Assembly: GCF_032118995.1 (NCBI RefSeq)
Contig: NC_092661.1
Coordinates: 2,420,501 to 2,484,500 of the forward strand
Direction of reading: 5' to 3'
From: Asterias amurensis
Taxonomy: Eukaryota; Echinodermata; Asteroidea; Forcipulatida; Asteriidae
Length of the DNA stretch: 64,000 nucleotides
In this document: piece after piece, positions 10,680 through 26,396 of the stretch
How the letters are laid out: every line of letters starts with the position of its first letter
How positions within the stretch are numbered: position 1 is the first letter of the stretch
The notes under the pieces: generated by a model
Databases searched by the model: none
What the model was told of the DNA's origin: nothing
What the model saw: only the letters and a program-made list of their open reading frames with translations
Program-made: the position numbers and the translations under genes

Positions 10680-11238
10680 CTCATGGGGGCTGAAACAAGG
10701 TTTGCCCCCTTCACAGTCCATGTTGAATGATGTAGGCATGGGTATCATCCACTAGGAGCCACCTATACTCATATGAGCTATAACAGGGTTACCCCTTCAC
10801 AATCTATAAGGATGTAGGCATAAGTATCATCCACTAGGAGCCACCTACTTCTGGGGTTGAAACAGGGTTACCCCCTTCACAGTCCCTAAGGATGTAGGCA
10901 TGGGTATCATCCACTAGGAGCCACCTACTCCTGGGGCTTAAACAGGGTTACCCCCTGCACTGTCCGGAAGGGGGAAGGCTTGGGTATCATCCACTAGGAG
11001 CCACCTACTCCTAGGGCTGAAACAGGGTTACCCCTTCACAGTTCATAGGGATGTAGGCATGGGTGTCATCCACTAGGAGCAACCTACTCCTGGGGCTGAA
11101 ACAGGGTTACCCATTCACGGTCCGTAAGGGGGTAAGCATGGGTCTCATCCCCGGAGCCACCTACTCCTGGGGCTGAAACAGGGTAACCCCTTGACAGTCC
11201 GTAAGGATGTAGGCATGGGTATCATCCACAAGGGGCCT
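10680..11238. repeat. 78-81 bp minisatellite, about seven units
   Basis: The word TATCATCCACTAGGAGCCAC and its variants recur with starts near 10743, 10825, 10905, 10985, 11064, 11143 and 11220. Each unit also holds 'GGGCTGAAACAGGGTTACCC' and 'GATGTAGGCATGGG'. The complement of the unit (GGGGGTAACCCTGTT, AGGAGTAG) occurs once inside SINE-like repeats near 45395-45560 and 59330-59400. The array therefore looks like tandem amplification of a piece of that dispersed repeat. It ends about 120 bp upstream of the sulfotransferase-like gene. Confidence 0.9.
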
Positions 11239-11361
11239 GGCTGGTAGAGCAGAGTTCAATAGTGTTTGTGAACTAAAAGAGCCCATTATAGACTCAATCA
11301 TTTACGCTATATTTCTGTGTACTCATTCTAATATTTTGAACAGATTAATACCGGTTATAAG

Positions 11362-12204
11362 ATGGCCATGGATGAGTCTACGAGTCGCGTTATCCTTTGG
11401 GGTGTACCCATGTGCCTGTCCACAGTTTTCACGAGATGCATGGCGGCAAGAGGCAACACCGAAATCTTCGTGGAGCCCTACGACAACTGTCACAGTTTCG
11501 GCCCGGAGAGGCGCGTTGCATGGCCGGCCCAGATCCACTCGGCAGACCTGGTGAACGACTGGCAGACCTACAGTTGGACAAAGGCTAAGCTGGAGAAGGA
11601 TTTCCCACAGTCTGTCTTCGTAAAGGACATGGCCTTCGCCATGGACGGGAAGTATGAGATGCTACCGGTTGGTTACCGCCACACTTTCATGATCAGGGAC
11701 CCCGTGAAGGTGTGGTCGGCTTACCGAAAGAGAATCACACAATTGTTGTCGGGTGAGAAAAACGGCGTCGACTCAAACCTACCGGGAGACCTTGAAAGCT
11801 ACGTCAGCCCTTCATCCGTTTACAAGGCCAGTTATAATCTCATGGACTACGTGAGGTCTGTTCTCCACCAGACACCGGTCGTTGTTGACGCCGATGATTT
11901 GGCTGCTCACCCCGGGGAGACCTTGCGCCGGTACTGCTCGGAAGTCGGCATCCCGTACAAGGAGGACATGTTAAACTTTGCCGCCCAAAAGGGCACAGAG
12001 GAGAATAAGTGGCACTGCTCCAAGTTCTTTCAGTGGGGAGGGGAACAAGGTGGGTTCTATGACAAGGCGATGAAGAGTCACAGCTTCCTTGTCAATAAGA
12101 CAGAGTACAGGATGGAGGACTTGCCTCCGGATGTTGTTGAATGCGTCAAGAGGAACCAGCCGTGGTATGAGAAGATGTACGCCTTGCGATTAAAACCAGA
12201 ATAA
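11362..12204 (+). CDS. Sulfotransferase-like P-loop protein (280 aa)
   Basis: Single-exon frame of 280 codons, clearly GC-richer than its surroundings. It has the two PAPS-binding regions of cytosolic-type sulfotransferases: a P-loop-like VILWGVPMCLSTVFTR (about residues 10-25) and the 3'-phosphate site HTFMIRDPVKVWSAYRKR (about 107-124). VFVKDMAFAM (85-94) is typical of an invertebrate-expanded family often named 'branched-chain-aminotransferase-like' or 'sulfotransferase family'. It probably moves sulfate from PAPS to an unknown small molecule in the cytosol; the substrate cannot be read from sequence. The position that is usually Arg or Lys in the P-loop ('GVPRS') is Met17. A likely splice acceptor (TTTTGAACAG, ending 11342) just upstream suggests a 5' non-coding exon further out. 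An ATG one codon-pair later (11368) is an alternative start. Confidence 0.85.
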   Translation: MAMDESTSRVILWGVPMCLSTVFTRCMAARGNTEIFVEPYDNCHSFGPERRVAWPAQIHSADLVNDWQTYSWTKAKLEKDFPQSVFVKDMAFAMDGKYEMLPVGYRHTFMIRDPVKVWSAYRKRITQLLSGEKNGVDSNLPGDLESYVSPSSVYKASYNLMDYVRSVLHQTPVVVDADDLAAHPGETLRRYCSEVGIPYKEDMLNFAAQKGTEENKWHCSKFFQWGGEQGGFYDKAMKSHSFLVNKTEYRMEDLPPDVVECVKRNQPWYEKMYALRLKPE

Positions 12205-12680
12205 GTCCGGCGCCTTTAGCCGTCTGCCGCCCTCTCGTGTAAATGTCTGGATTTTTATTTAAATATCTACAAGGGATTGCTTGATCAAATTTGAAAAAAA
12301 AAAAGTGTGTGAATGAAATTATGATTAAGTTACTCATGGCAGCCCAAGGATTGGATTGTACAGTGATGTAAAAAGTACAGAGCATAAACAATATTACAAA
12401 AAAAGTGAGGCAGAAACAACGGCAGTTCAATTCTAAAAACATAACTTAGTTGTTGCTCAAGCCACAAACAGTAAACGTGTCTTCATGGCTGTATCATATC
12501 AACTTCAACATTTTACCTAGAACTAAATATCTTTCAAAGGTGATTGATTTCAGACCCATCGCTTGATGGGTGTAATCGAGAAGGGCAGTATAAGGGTGTT
12601 CCTTTTCACTACCGCGGTTCATTCTCACATTCCAGATTGGGTCACGGCTTGTAAAGAAGAAGCTACAAATTATTTTTTCA
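12205..12680. other. 3' flank of the sulfotransferase-like gene
   Basis: Presumed 3' UTR and spacer. I see no canonical AATAAA in the first 400 bases; ATAAAC near 12383 is a weak candidate. Confidence 0.35.
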
Positions 12681-12683
12681 CTT

Positions 12684-12850
12684 AAAGGGATACGAAATGA
12701 CTCTGAAAATTAATGGAGACAAAAACTAACTCGTCAAGAAACTTCTCGCTTCGATTATGGAATTTTTTCTCACATATTTGCTCATAACTAAGCACTTTTT
12801 TTCTAACAAATCTTTTGAGTAATTACCAATAGTGGCCAGTGCCTTTAAGA
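12684..12850. mobile_element. Short TTAA MITE, family-A terminus
   Basis: Begins CTTAAAGGGATACG and ends TTACCAATAGTGGCCAGTGC, then CTTTAA. The right terminus is clearly family A; the interior is much shorter and diverged, so this may be an internally deleted relative. Confidence 0.45.
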
Positions 12851-13079
12851 TCATTTAAGAGGTTTGATTCGATAAATGCTCAGCTTCCTCGCTATCTACT
12901 GCCTGATAATTACGATAGGAAGCGTTGTTTCATCTGATTGAGCATCCTTCTAGAGTTAACCATCAACATTATAGATTAAAGCATGACTAAGAAATAATAG
13001 CCTCATGGAACCCTCAAAATAAATATTTGTTTGCGGTGAACTAGTTTATTTTAATTTGAATGTTTACATAATTATTCAC

Positions 13080-13545
13080 TTTCATTATAATAAATACAGT
13101 CTGTGCTAGTATAATTGATCGAGTTTATCATTAATTTAGATAATTGAACTGACATTTAAGATAGTTAAAATGTGATATTGCGGGCATGTAAACTTCATGA
13201 TTTCAATTTAGCTATTTAAACTGATAGTTTCAGACATAGTTAACGGTAGTTAACTAGTTAAAGAATAGTATTTCGACATTGAAGTGATATTTCAGATAGT
13301 TAAGTTTATGGTCGTATGGTGAAAATGATATTTCTTTTTAGTTCGGTGGAGATGCAAATAGTCAAACTGAATGACATTGTTTTATAGGGATACATATAGG
13401 CTACTAATATTTCAGATATCAGATAGGTGAACTGACAGTTCAAATAGTTAATCTGACACCAATAGTTAGATAATAAAAACAATAATAGTTGAACTGAAAG
13501 TCAAGTAGATATTTCAAAAAGCATCGGTCAAAAGAAACAAATTTT
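13080..13545. repeat. Degenerate AGTTAAACTGA-rich repeat
   Basis: Words close to GATAGTTAAACTGACAGTT recur roughly every 35-60 bases (for example near 13150, 13215, 13240, 13300, 13440, 13480). This looks like an old tandem array that has decayed. No coding or known motif. Confidence 0.4.
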
Positions 13546-13550
13546 ATGGT

Positions 13551-13930
13551 TAAAGGAACACGTTGCCTTGGATCGGTCGACTTGGTCTTTGATTAGCATA
13601 TGTTATAAAATGCATATGGTTAGAAAGATGTTTTAAAAGTAGAATAATAATGATCCACACAAGTATCACTCGAAATTGCGTGGTTTTCCTCTTACCTCGT
13701 CGACAAACACGGTCGGCCATTTATGGGAGTCAAATTGTTGACTCCCATAAATGGCCGACCGTGTTGGTTCGCAAAGGTAAAGGAAAACCACGTAATTTCG
13801 AGGCAAATGTGTGTGGATCATTGTATTCTACTTTTTTAAACACCTTTCTAACCATATGCATTTTGTAACAAACGGTTACAAACGCTTTTGAAAGACCAAC
13901 TCGACCGATCCAAGGCAACGTGTTCCTTTT
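13551..13930. mobile_element. Family-B TTAA MITE, complete palindrome
   Basis: TTAAAGGAACACGTTGCCTT at the left and AAGGCAACGTGTTCCTTTTA at the right, meeting at a TTGACTCCCATAAATGGCC centre. The right-hand TTAA has decayed to TTTA. No coding capacity. Confidence 0.8.
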
Positions 13931-14084
13931 ACTCAACTGACAGCATCTGCTTCATATTTGACCAATTCCTTTGAATTCATAATGACGTTTTCGTATATTT
14001 TGTTTTATACTCCTTTGAAATCAGTTCACAAATAAAAGGTTTTTATTTCATTGATTGCTTGTTGAGGTAATTCTTACTGTATTT

Positions 14085-14220
14085 TAAATATAGCTCGTCT
14101 CTGCATTGAAAACACGAGATGTGATATATTATTTACTGGTTCACATTTTCAATAATAGCTCCCCTCTGTAATGAAACAGTAAGATATAAATTATTATTTA
14201 CTGGTTCCCTGTTCAATGAG
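14085..14220. repeat. Two-copy diverged tandem repeat (~70 bp)
   Basis: Both copies read 'ATAGCTC...CTCTG' then 'GAAAACACGAGATGTGATA' or 'GAAACAGTAAGATATAAA', then 'TTATTTACTGGTTC'. No coding seen. Confidence 0.5.
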
Positions 14221-14810
14221 ATTAATCCATGTTAAACATACTGATCGACCTTTCACGACATTAATGCATTAGCTTAATTACAAAGTCCCTATTTCAAATC
14301 AATACACACTTTGCCGCATCCAGGGATTACGTCTGGTCTCCCCTCCAATGGAATGGAACGTTCCAGTGAAATCAATGCATATCATTATAAAGGTTGTGAG
14401 TAGTAATAACTGTTCTCATGAAACCTGCCATGTTTCGCACCAACATCATCATAATAATTGTTAATGGAATTATGATTTACCCGTCTACAAAGTCGCCCAT
14501 ATTCCTTGAACAGTCGTTTGACAGCGGATAAACACATAGCCTTGCCCAATAGGCTCTTAACGCAACAAAATCATACTTCGTTTTGTAACCTCGTTGATAC
14601 CTCGAAAAGCCATGTTTCGACCCCACAGTATCGTGCGCGCGGTAAAGTACACATGTACACGCAGTTCGTGGATTCATAGCAGCGGGCCGGCGCGGTGCTT
14701 GCGTAAAGAGCCTTGGACGAGGGTAATAAACATAAAAACCATTGGACCTTGGCAGGTATTGAAAGACTTAATCTTTATGCACAGTCCAATATTAACATCG
14801 CACCTGGGAC

Positions 14811-14960
14811 CACTTTCATAGAGCTGATTATACATGAAAACTAGCTGAGCGCGACAAAATGATGCTGAGCAGAATGAGGTTGTCAGCCACACTACCCTCT
14901 CAATTGTATGTTTTGTGAATGGCATTCTGCTCATTTCTGCTTAGCAGAAACAGAATTCTG
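14811..14960. mobile_element. Family-C MITE, diverged
   Basis: Starts GGACCACTTTCATAGAGCTG and ends 'GCTTAGCAGAAACAGAATTC', with 'GCTGAGCAGAATGA' inside. These are words of the family whose ends read GGGCCCAATTTCATAGAGC. Limits approximate. Confidence 0.4.
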
Positions 14961-14974
14961 CGCTTATGGCGCCT

Positions 14975-15750
14975 TTTTCTATGGACGCCATGCGAGTAAA
15001 TTCGCGGTTATGTCCCCTTTTTCGTTTGTTTTATAGGTTTCTTGTTTATTGCCCTTTTGGCTTTCTTGTTTAATTTTGTTTGATACTTTATTTTTGTGAT
15101 TTTGCTGCTTTGCATATTCTTTGTTCAATATTGAAAAAACAAGAGCCGTGAAAGTGCACCCTGGTCGTTGTTATGGTATCGCAAATTCGCATTTTTTTAG
15201 CATAATTTTCTGAAACTGCCAAGTGGTTGGGAATACACCCATTGCCTTTCATTTGAAATCTAAGCGTTTCGCACTAAGATGCTGAGGTTACTGTGTATTG
15301 CATTTTTTGAAAAGAGTCTATTAATAATACCCACTCTTTGGACAAACACCCACTTTAACTTTCCCCCAAATAAAGGTTTTAATCGGGATCTTGAAACGAG
15401 TTTAGATCTTCAAAATTGGAAAAGAATTCCGATTTGCTCAAATTGCTTTTTCTTGTTCAGCCCTCTGAATACATTCCGATTCGCTCCTGTCACTTCTTTC
15501 CAGTTGATTGCTTCGGTAATACATTAGCTATAGGATACTGTCATTTAGTCTTTGAGAATGAATCTGCTCAGGTTGATAAGTGAGGTCATTGACATCTTCT
15601 TTCCATGACACCCTCCCCTTTCTCACCCCACCCCCATCCCCTAAAAAAGAAGGGAAAAAATGTGTGTTGGGATCCCGACATTATCTCGCGATCAACAACC
15701 ATGTACAAACAATTTTGCAGTTTGTATCTGGGGCAAGCCCGTGGCATATA
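14975..15750. other. No gene seen
   Basis: AT-rich spacer. The longest plus-strand frame nearby (15580-16083) crosses into a repeated segment and resembles no protein I know. Confidence 0.45.
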
Positions 15751-15752
15751 TG

Positions 15753-16005
15753 CTTTTGCAAAGGTTTTTGTATTAGTTTTTTTTTAAACAACATAAGCTG
15801 TCAAGATCCGTTTAGAGTAAACACGAAAAAGAAATCAGAAATAGGCATATTTCGGCGACAATCGACTAGATTGTTCATGTATGACACCTCATGGGACTAT
15901 TACGTTTGTACCCCACCCTCATACATTAGTTCCATCCTCAAATTAATTCTTAAAAGAATTGTAATACTTGGCCAGAGTACTTCAAAAGCAGCCACTTTCC
16001 AGTGT
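15753..16005 (+). repeat. Dispersed direct repeat, copy 1 (~250 bp)
   Basis: Matches 18581-18829 in the same orientation at roughly 95% by eye, from TTTTGCAAAGGTTTTTGTAT through 'AAGCTGTCAAGATCCG' and 'GTTCATGTATGACACC' to 'AAAAGCAGCCACTTTC'. Neither copy codes for anything recognisable. It may be a transposon fragment copied twice or a local duplication 2.8 kb apart. Confidence 0.8.
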
Positions 16006-16204
16006 ACTTATCGAAAAGAGAAGGATTTCGCCCCGGTGTTCCCGGTCCGATCGGCAGCAAAATTGCACCACAGCACCTTGTAAAGCATTACATGGTACAA
16101 CGATTAGCCCGTGCTTAGCCCGCTCATGGGGGTTCCATTGTTTGTGATTAAATTGACTTCATTATCATTATGTTTGACAACTTGGACCGAGCACCTCTGG
16201 GTCA

Positions 16205-16402
16205 AAAGAATTACGGATTTATTTTAAACACATGTCATGACACGGCGAAACGCGCGGATACGAGGGTGGGTTTTCCCGTTATTTTCTCCCGACTCCGATG
16301 ACCGATTGAGCCTAAATTTTCACAGGTTTGTTATAGAAGTTATGATACACGAAGTGTGGGCCTTGGGCAATACTGTTAACCGAAAGGGTCCAATGGCTTT
16401 AA
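16205..16402 (+). mobile_element. Family-A' MITE, right part
   Basis: Contains 'GAATTACGGATTTATTTTAA', 'CATGACACGGCGAAACGCGC', 'GAGCCTAAATTTTCACAGG' and the terminus 'GGGTCCAATGGCTTTAA'. The left part is absent. Confidence 0.65.
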
Positions 16403-16540
16403 GTCGTGTTTGACGCCTTGGATCGGGCACCACTAGGGCAGGAGATGTTAAGGAGGTTCCAAACGATACATAATTAGTATGCTTAGCCCGGTTTTGGGGT
16501 CCAGTATTTTCTTATTTTATGTAAATAACATTATATGCGT

Positions 16541-16735
16541 TAAAGTAACACGTTGCCTTGGATCGGACGAGTTGGTCTATAAAAAGCGTGTGTAACCGTT
16601 TGTTATAAAATACATAATGGTTGGAAAGATGTTGTAAAAGTAGAATAAAATGATCCACACAAATTTGCCTCGAAACTTGCGTGGTTTTCCTTTTACTTTG
16701 CGAAGTAACACGGTCGGCCATTTTTGGGAGTCATA
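16541..16735. mobile_element. Family-B MITE, half copy
   Basis: Left arm only, from TTAAAGTAACACGTTGCCTT to the palindrome centre 'GGTCGGCCATTTTTGGGAG'. The right arm is missing, so the foldback cannot form. Confidence 0.7.
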
Positions 16736-16739
16736 AAAA

Positions 16740-17340
16740 AACAGGATCTATGGAAAAGCTGAAAATGAAAACCATGTCGAAATATACCATTGTTATTCAA
16801 TAGAGACGTAGCCACTTTGGTTGGGGAGCGAGGAAACTAGTAAAACACACACATAAGTCACAGTGCTGGCTGGGACATAATGTTATGCACCTGGCAAATC
16901 TATGCATGGATATTCTTTTGAAGGTTTTGTTTGAATAGATTCACATGGTTCTTTGAATATAAGGGGGTTGGTTGTGGCGACACAACCTTTTTATCCTTTT
17001 GACAACCATCATATATAATGTAACTTCACGGCTGATGGTTGCACTTTGGTATTGTCACTTTTCAACTCGGCTCCGTTACGTGCTGTGTGGTACCTTCCAA
17101 ACATACATTTTGTTGTGAAGATTTTAATTGTGTAAAGGCTTATAGTTTGATGAATAATATGACGAAAACAAACTTTTATCCTTTTGAACTGAGTTCATGA
17201 TTTATTGTCTCATTCTTCTCACGTAGCTATGTAGTAGTGTCAAAACGTGAGGCCAGTAACACTATTTTGCAAGTACATATACACCATGTAATGTTAGTTG
17301 GACGCAGTTTGCTAACAGCCATTAACCTTTTTTAAATAAA
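16740..17340. other. No gene seen
   Basis: Spacer between a half MITE and a large foldback element. I see neither coding nor clear repeat ends. Confidence 0.45.
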
Positions 17341-17344
17341 ATCA

Positions 17345-17968
17345 GTAAATTAATAATTTTGCTTGTTACATAAAATAAATTGAAGAGGATGCCTGAATTG
17401 ACCAATACAATCGGAGTTGGACGAGGTGTAGACTTGATTCAAGTCTTAGATTGTGGTTATTCTTCTGCATCCCAGGCACGAAAAACGACCCCACATTATT
17501 AGCGATCACGCGGGCCCTAACTCGCAATCTCAATACACACACGTTGCAACGTGTGCAGGCTGTGTATAAGTAAACTTCTTAATTAGTTACTGTAAGTCGA
17601 CTTGGTGAGATAAATTATGTTGTTAAGTCAACTGATTGTTTTGAATAAGTCGACTTAGCAAAATAATATGTCGGTAAGTAACTGATTCCACGAAATAAGT
17701 CGCCTTGATGAGATAACGTATGTCGGTAACTCGATATGTCGGATGGCACTCCTGGAGCTCCGTATGCACACGTTGCAAATTGAGATTGCGAGTTAGGGCC
17801 CGCGTGATCGCTAATAATGTGGGGCGTTTTTTGTGCCTGGGATGCAGAAGAATAACCACAATCTAAGACTTGAATCAAGTCTACACCTCGTCCAACTCCG
17901 ATTGTATTAGTCAATTCAGGCATCCTCTTCAATTTTATTTTATGTAACAAGCAAAATTGTTAATTTAC
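17345..17968. mobile_element. Large foldback element with ~200-bp inverted arms
   Basis: Left arm (17345 to about 17545) and right arm (about 17768 to 17968) are close to perfect reverse complements. Ends are GTAAATTAATAATTTTGC and GCAAAATTGTTAATTTAC; inner marks are 'GTGTAGACTTGATTCAAGTC' and 'GTTAGGGCCCGCGTGATCGC'. The roughly 220-bp centre repeats 'AAGTCGACTTGGTGAGATAA'-like words. I found no convincing target-site duplication and no transposase frame. High arm identity implies a recent origin or arm homogenisation. The family is unassigned. Confidence 0.8.
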
Positions 17969-17969
17969 C

Positions 17970-18580
17970 TATACATCATATGAAAGGGCCTCACGTACTT
18001 CACAAACATGGGTATGATGGTGACCTTCTCTTGACCTTTTGAACTTTTAAACCGGAAGTGCCTGTAAAATGCTTTGGAAAGGCATTATTTAAAGGCTTTT
18101 AGGTTGAAACGTACACTTTTTGATGCTTTACCATAAAATGATTACACATCGAGAAAACTTTTTTGTTTTGATTTCTTTGCAATTTGACGAGCTATTAACA
18201 ACACTTTCTTCATTGATTCAAACACTGACCCAACAATAGCCGAACACCTAGTGTTTGTTTCTACAAACACTATATCTAGTTGTTTTTTTTGTTTTTTTTT
18301 CTTTTGAGTGGAGCTCTAAGACTCCGTTTATTCGTCACCAGCGAAAACAAAGTACAAACATCTTTAATGGAACATTAACACATACTGTTAGATCAATACA
18401 TTAAGGATACAAGAGGCTAGTTAAAAGACAATGAACAAAGGTGATATTACATATCAAACAACAAGGACATCAAAACATGATAAAAAGCAATTTTTGCAAG
18501 AAAAACATTAAACTTAAAACGAACGCAAAGGGCAGTAACTTGGGAGATGAAATTTTATTAAAATCAAAACGTAAATTTTG
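17970..18580. other. No gene seen
   Basis: AT-rich spacer. A stretch near 18310-18350 (AAGACTCCGTTTATTCGTC) resembles a minus-strand retroposon tail but has no coding beside it. Confidence 0.35.
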
Positions 18581-18829
18581 ATTTTGCAAAGGTTTTTGTA
18601 TTAGTTGTTTTTAAACAACATAAGCTGTCAAGATCCGTTTAGAGTAAAAACGAAAAAGAAATCAGAAATAAGCATATTTCGGCGACAATCGACTAGATCG
18701 TTCATGTATGACACCCCATGGGGCTATTACGTTTGTACCCTACCCTCATACATTTATTCCATCCTCAAATTAATTCTTAAAAGAATTGTAATACTTGGCC
18801 AAAGTACTTCAAAAAGCAGCCACTTTCAT
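18581..18829 (+). repeat. Dispersed direct repeat, copy 2 (~250 bp)
   Basis: Partner of 15753-16005. Similarity starts at TTTTGCAAAGGTTTTTGTAT and stops abruptly after CAGCCACTTTC. Confidence 0.8.
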
Positions 18830-19317
18830 GCATTTTTTTTTGTTTAGATATTGAAATGGAATTAAATTACATTGCACAAGAGGGTGGACATAATTTCATA
18901 TTTTAATGTATCGCAGGCCTGCGTGAATAATTTCAGTACCGCAAACTCTCTGGCGGTGGCTTTTTGAACCGGCTTAAATGTCCTCAAATTGGTTAAAGGA
19001 GATTATTTCAACTTCTCCAATAAACTGCTGTGTGCCTCAAGTCGAGAGTGAAATCAACCTTGATGGAGTGATGACACGACCCAATAGCGTCGTAGGAATA
19101 CAAGTTGATGTTTAACATCGCGGCCTGGGGTGATAATTAGGTAGGCTTGCGCGGCTGCGGACGGCAGGTCGCGCGTGCGTCTTGGGTCACACACACAGGA
19201 GGTGGTTCGCGAGAAGCTGTAGTCATTTCGAGCCTGCAGTCGGGAGGTTTGTATCGTGTCTGACCCGCCCATCACAGTTGGATCAAGACCGCTCTGACTA
19301 TCTCACTCCGGACAAAA

Positions 19318-19323
19318 TATAAG
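19318..19323 (+). promoter_or_regulatory. Candidate TATA element of tubulin T1
   Basis: TATAAG, 92 bases upstream of the T1 ATG. It would place transcription start near 19350 and give a ~60-base 5' UTR. Weak match and no companion CCAAT box close by. Confidence 0.4.
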
Positions 19324-19409
19324 AATCTTTTCTTGGATTTATTATCTTAACAAAATCCCACATACATTCCACTTTTACGTTTCAAGAGAATCGCAGTCAG
19401 ATCTTCAAC

Positions 19410-24452
<5,043 letters not shown>

Positions 24453-25040
24453 ACTCTCTGAATTGTCTTTCTTTCAGTCTCCAAGAAGTATCTTATTTTG
24501 CATTCAGCATAATCTGCAGGAGTTAGTAGACAACAATCTTGTTGTCATAGAAACCAATGTGCACATCTCTTCTTGCACATTCCTGTGAACCCAAGCTAAT
24601 CTAAACACCTAATATTCCTTAAAATTGAGTTTTGCTCTTTGCGGATTGGAAACTCGAATTATTTGCCCTTATTTGCACAAGCGAATGTTTACACATAAAG
24701 ATGTACACATTTTGGACCTTATAATAAGCTGACGTAACATATTTATTAAATTGTCTCAGGGTGGCGCTGTTCAACATGGGCCTGGTTCCAAGTCTCAGGT
24801 TTCTGGGTAAAGTTTTTGATGACTTTAACAAAAACGGCTCGATTACACATAGTAAGACTTGAAGACAGTTTGTACCCATTTTACTATGAGAAATACGCAT
24901 TGTCTATATTAGACACCTTTTCAAGTATCACGTGCATCACTACACGGTATGAATCTTGCAAAAAATTAGCCACAAGATCAAAGCGAAGGGACACAGTAAT
25001 AAAGCGTACAACCAAATATAACCAAATGATATAGAATACA
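24453..25040 (+). other. T1 3' UTR and flank
   Basis: Presumed 3' UTR from the stop codon to the AATAAA at 24998-25003. No other gene seen. Confidence 0.5.
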
Positions 25041-25046
25041 ACCATA

Positions 25047-25194
25047 GACCTTTTCGCAAATACTGGGGCGCGCGCGTAAAGCTTGGAATTAGATGCATTG
25101 TGGTCTAGCTGGTAGCAAAATTTGATTCATATCTATCCCACAATGCACCTCACTCAACAGTCTGCGCTTGCGCATTGGTATTTGCGATAAGGTC
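25047..25194. mobile_element. Family-E MITE (GACCTTTTCGCAAATACTGG ends)
   Basis: 148 bp with inverted ends GACCTTATCGCAAATACC / GACCTTTTCGCAAATACTGG, flanked by TA on both sides (25045-25046, 25195-25196). The core holds GGGGCGCGCGCG and an inverted 'TGCATTGTGG'/'CCACAATGCA' pair. Two more copies lie at 63381-63528 and 63533-63680. Confidence 0.8.
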
Positions 25195-25795
25195 TATGTG
25201 AACTGAAGTCTACCAATGTACGCCCTCTATGTTAGAAATGATAGCCGAGCCTGAACATCTGACGTCACACTTCGAGGCTCGTAAACTACGCCAGAGATTG
25301 AGCCAAACGTCAATATCCTGACGGTCACGTGGTAAGGATGTACCGTTGATCACGCATTACTTTCGCAGTCAATTTTTACTGTACTGTAAGTGTATTACAT
25401 GTACGCCCTCAATCACAATTCGAAAGCCAACCCTTATTAAGACTTTTCAAAGGCCTATGATTTCGGCATGTAAATCCGCAAACACAAAAAAAACAAAACA
25501 ATTCTACTTTATCCAAAAATGAATAAAATATTTTGTAGAATAAGTCGAAAATCTTCCCCTTGTGTAGAACAAGAAGTATATAGTATTTTTTAGAGTAGGG
25601 AAGTCATATTAATCGTCTGTTGTGATTTAAAACGGGCTATATTATACAGGAAAACAGTAACACTATGTCAGGTCTCATGAACAAAATAAAACTCAACTGA
25701 AGTCTCTCATAACTATTGTTTTCTTGTAGTGTGAAATTTCTCTACCTAAAATAAAACGTTACATTTCTGTGTCATTTTGACAAAAGTTCATGAAG

Positions 25796-26226
25796 TTGGG
25801 ACCGTACCCAACTACAGTTGGGACAACTCTATAGTTGGGCCCTCCCAACTGTACCACTCAAGTTGGCACTGGTCCCAAAGACAGTTTGGGACACTTCTAC
25901 AGTTGGGCCGTCCCAACTAAGTAACACTCAAGTTGTGACCGGTTACAACTACAGTTGAGACACTTCTATAGTTTGGCCGTCCAAACTGTAACACTCACTG
26001 TACCGGTCCCAACTACATTTGGGACAATTCTAGAGTTTGGCACTGGTCAAAGATCTCTGGATCCAAGCTATAGTTGGGCTTTCCCAACTGGAACACTCTT
26101 GGACCGGTCTCAACTACAGTTGGGACAATATTCCAGAGTTGGGGCCCACGGTGACATATCTCTAAATCCCAGCTATCGTTGGGCCGGCCCAACTACAGTT
26201 GGGACAATTCTAAAGTTGGGACTGAA
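25796..26226. repeat. Hairpin-rich repeat array in the T2 upstream region
   Basis: CAACTACAGTTGGGAC or a one-base variant occurs near 25809, 25946, 26010, 26111 and 26190. The usual flanking context makes CCCAACTACAGTTGGG, a hairpin with 7-bp arms. 'AATTCTAGAGTT'-like and 'ACCGGTC' words recur between them. The array ends 50 bases before the T2 TATA box. CAGTTG/CAACTG fits both E-box and Myb-type sites. Whether it is regulatory or just a repeat is not shown. Confidence 0.75.
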
Positions 26227-26275
26227 CAATAACCCATCGTCCTTGTATCGGGGTGTTAGACAATAAAAATGTTGA

Positions 26276-26283
26276 TATAAAAG
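26276..26283 (+). promoter_or_regulatory. TATA box of tubulin T2
   Basis: TATAAAAG, 121 bases upstream of the T2 ATG. It predicts a start near 26306 and a ~90-base 5' UTR. Confidence 0.65.
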
Positions 26284-26396
26284 TTGTTTCGAGGTGAAGG
26301 CCTGTCTCATTATACCGTGCGAGGCGTACATTGTCAGCGCTCTCAGCATACCACAGCTGTCCACCTCGCTAGACGTAACCATCCTAGCCAGGAACT

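Noticed and set aside
10680-11238. Regular repeats considered as a CRISPR array
   Set aside because: Units are fully tandem with no unique spacers, and the DNA is eukaryotic.
15580-16083. 167-codon plus-strand frame
   Set aside because: Low similarity to anything known, and it runs through a duplicated non-coding segment whose other copy lacks the same frame length.
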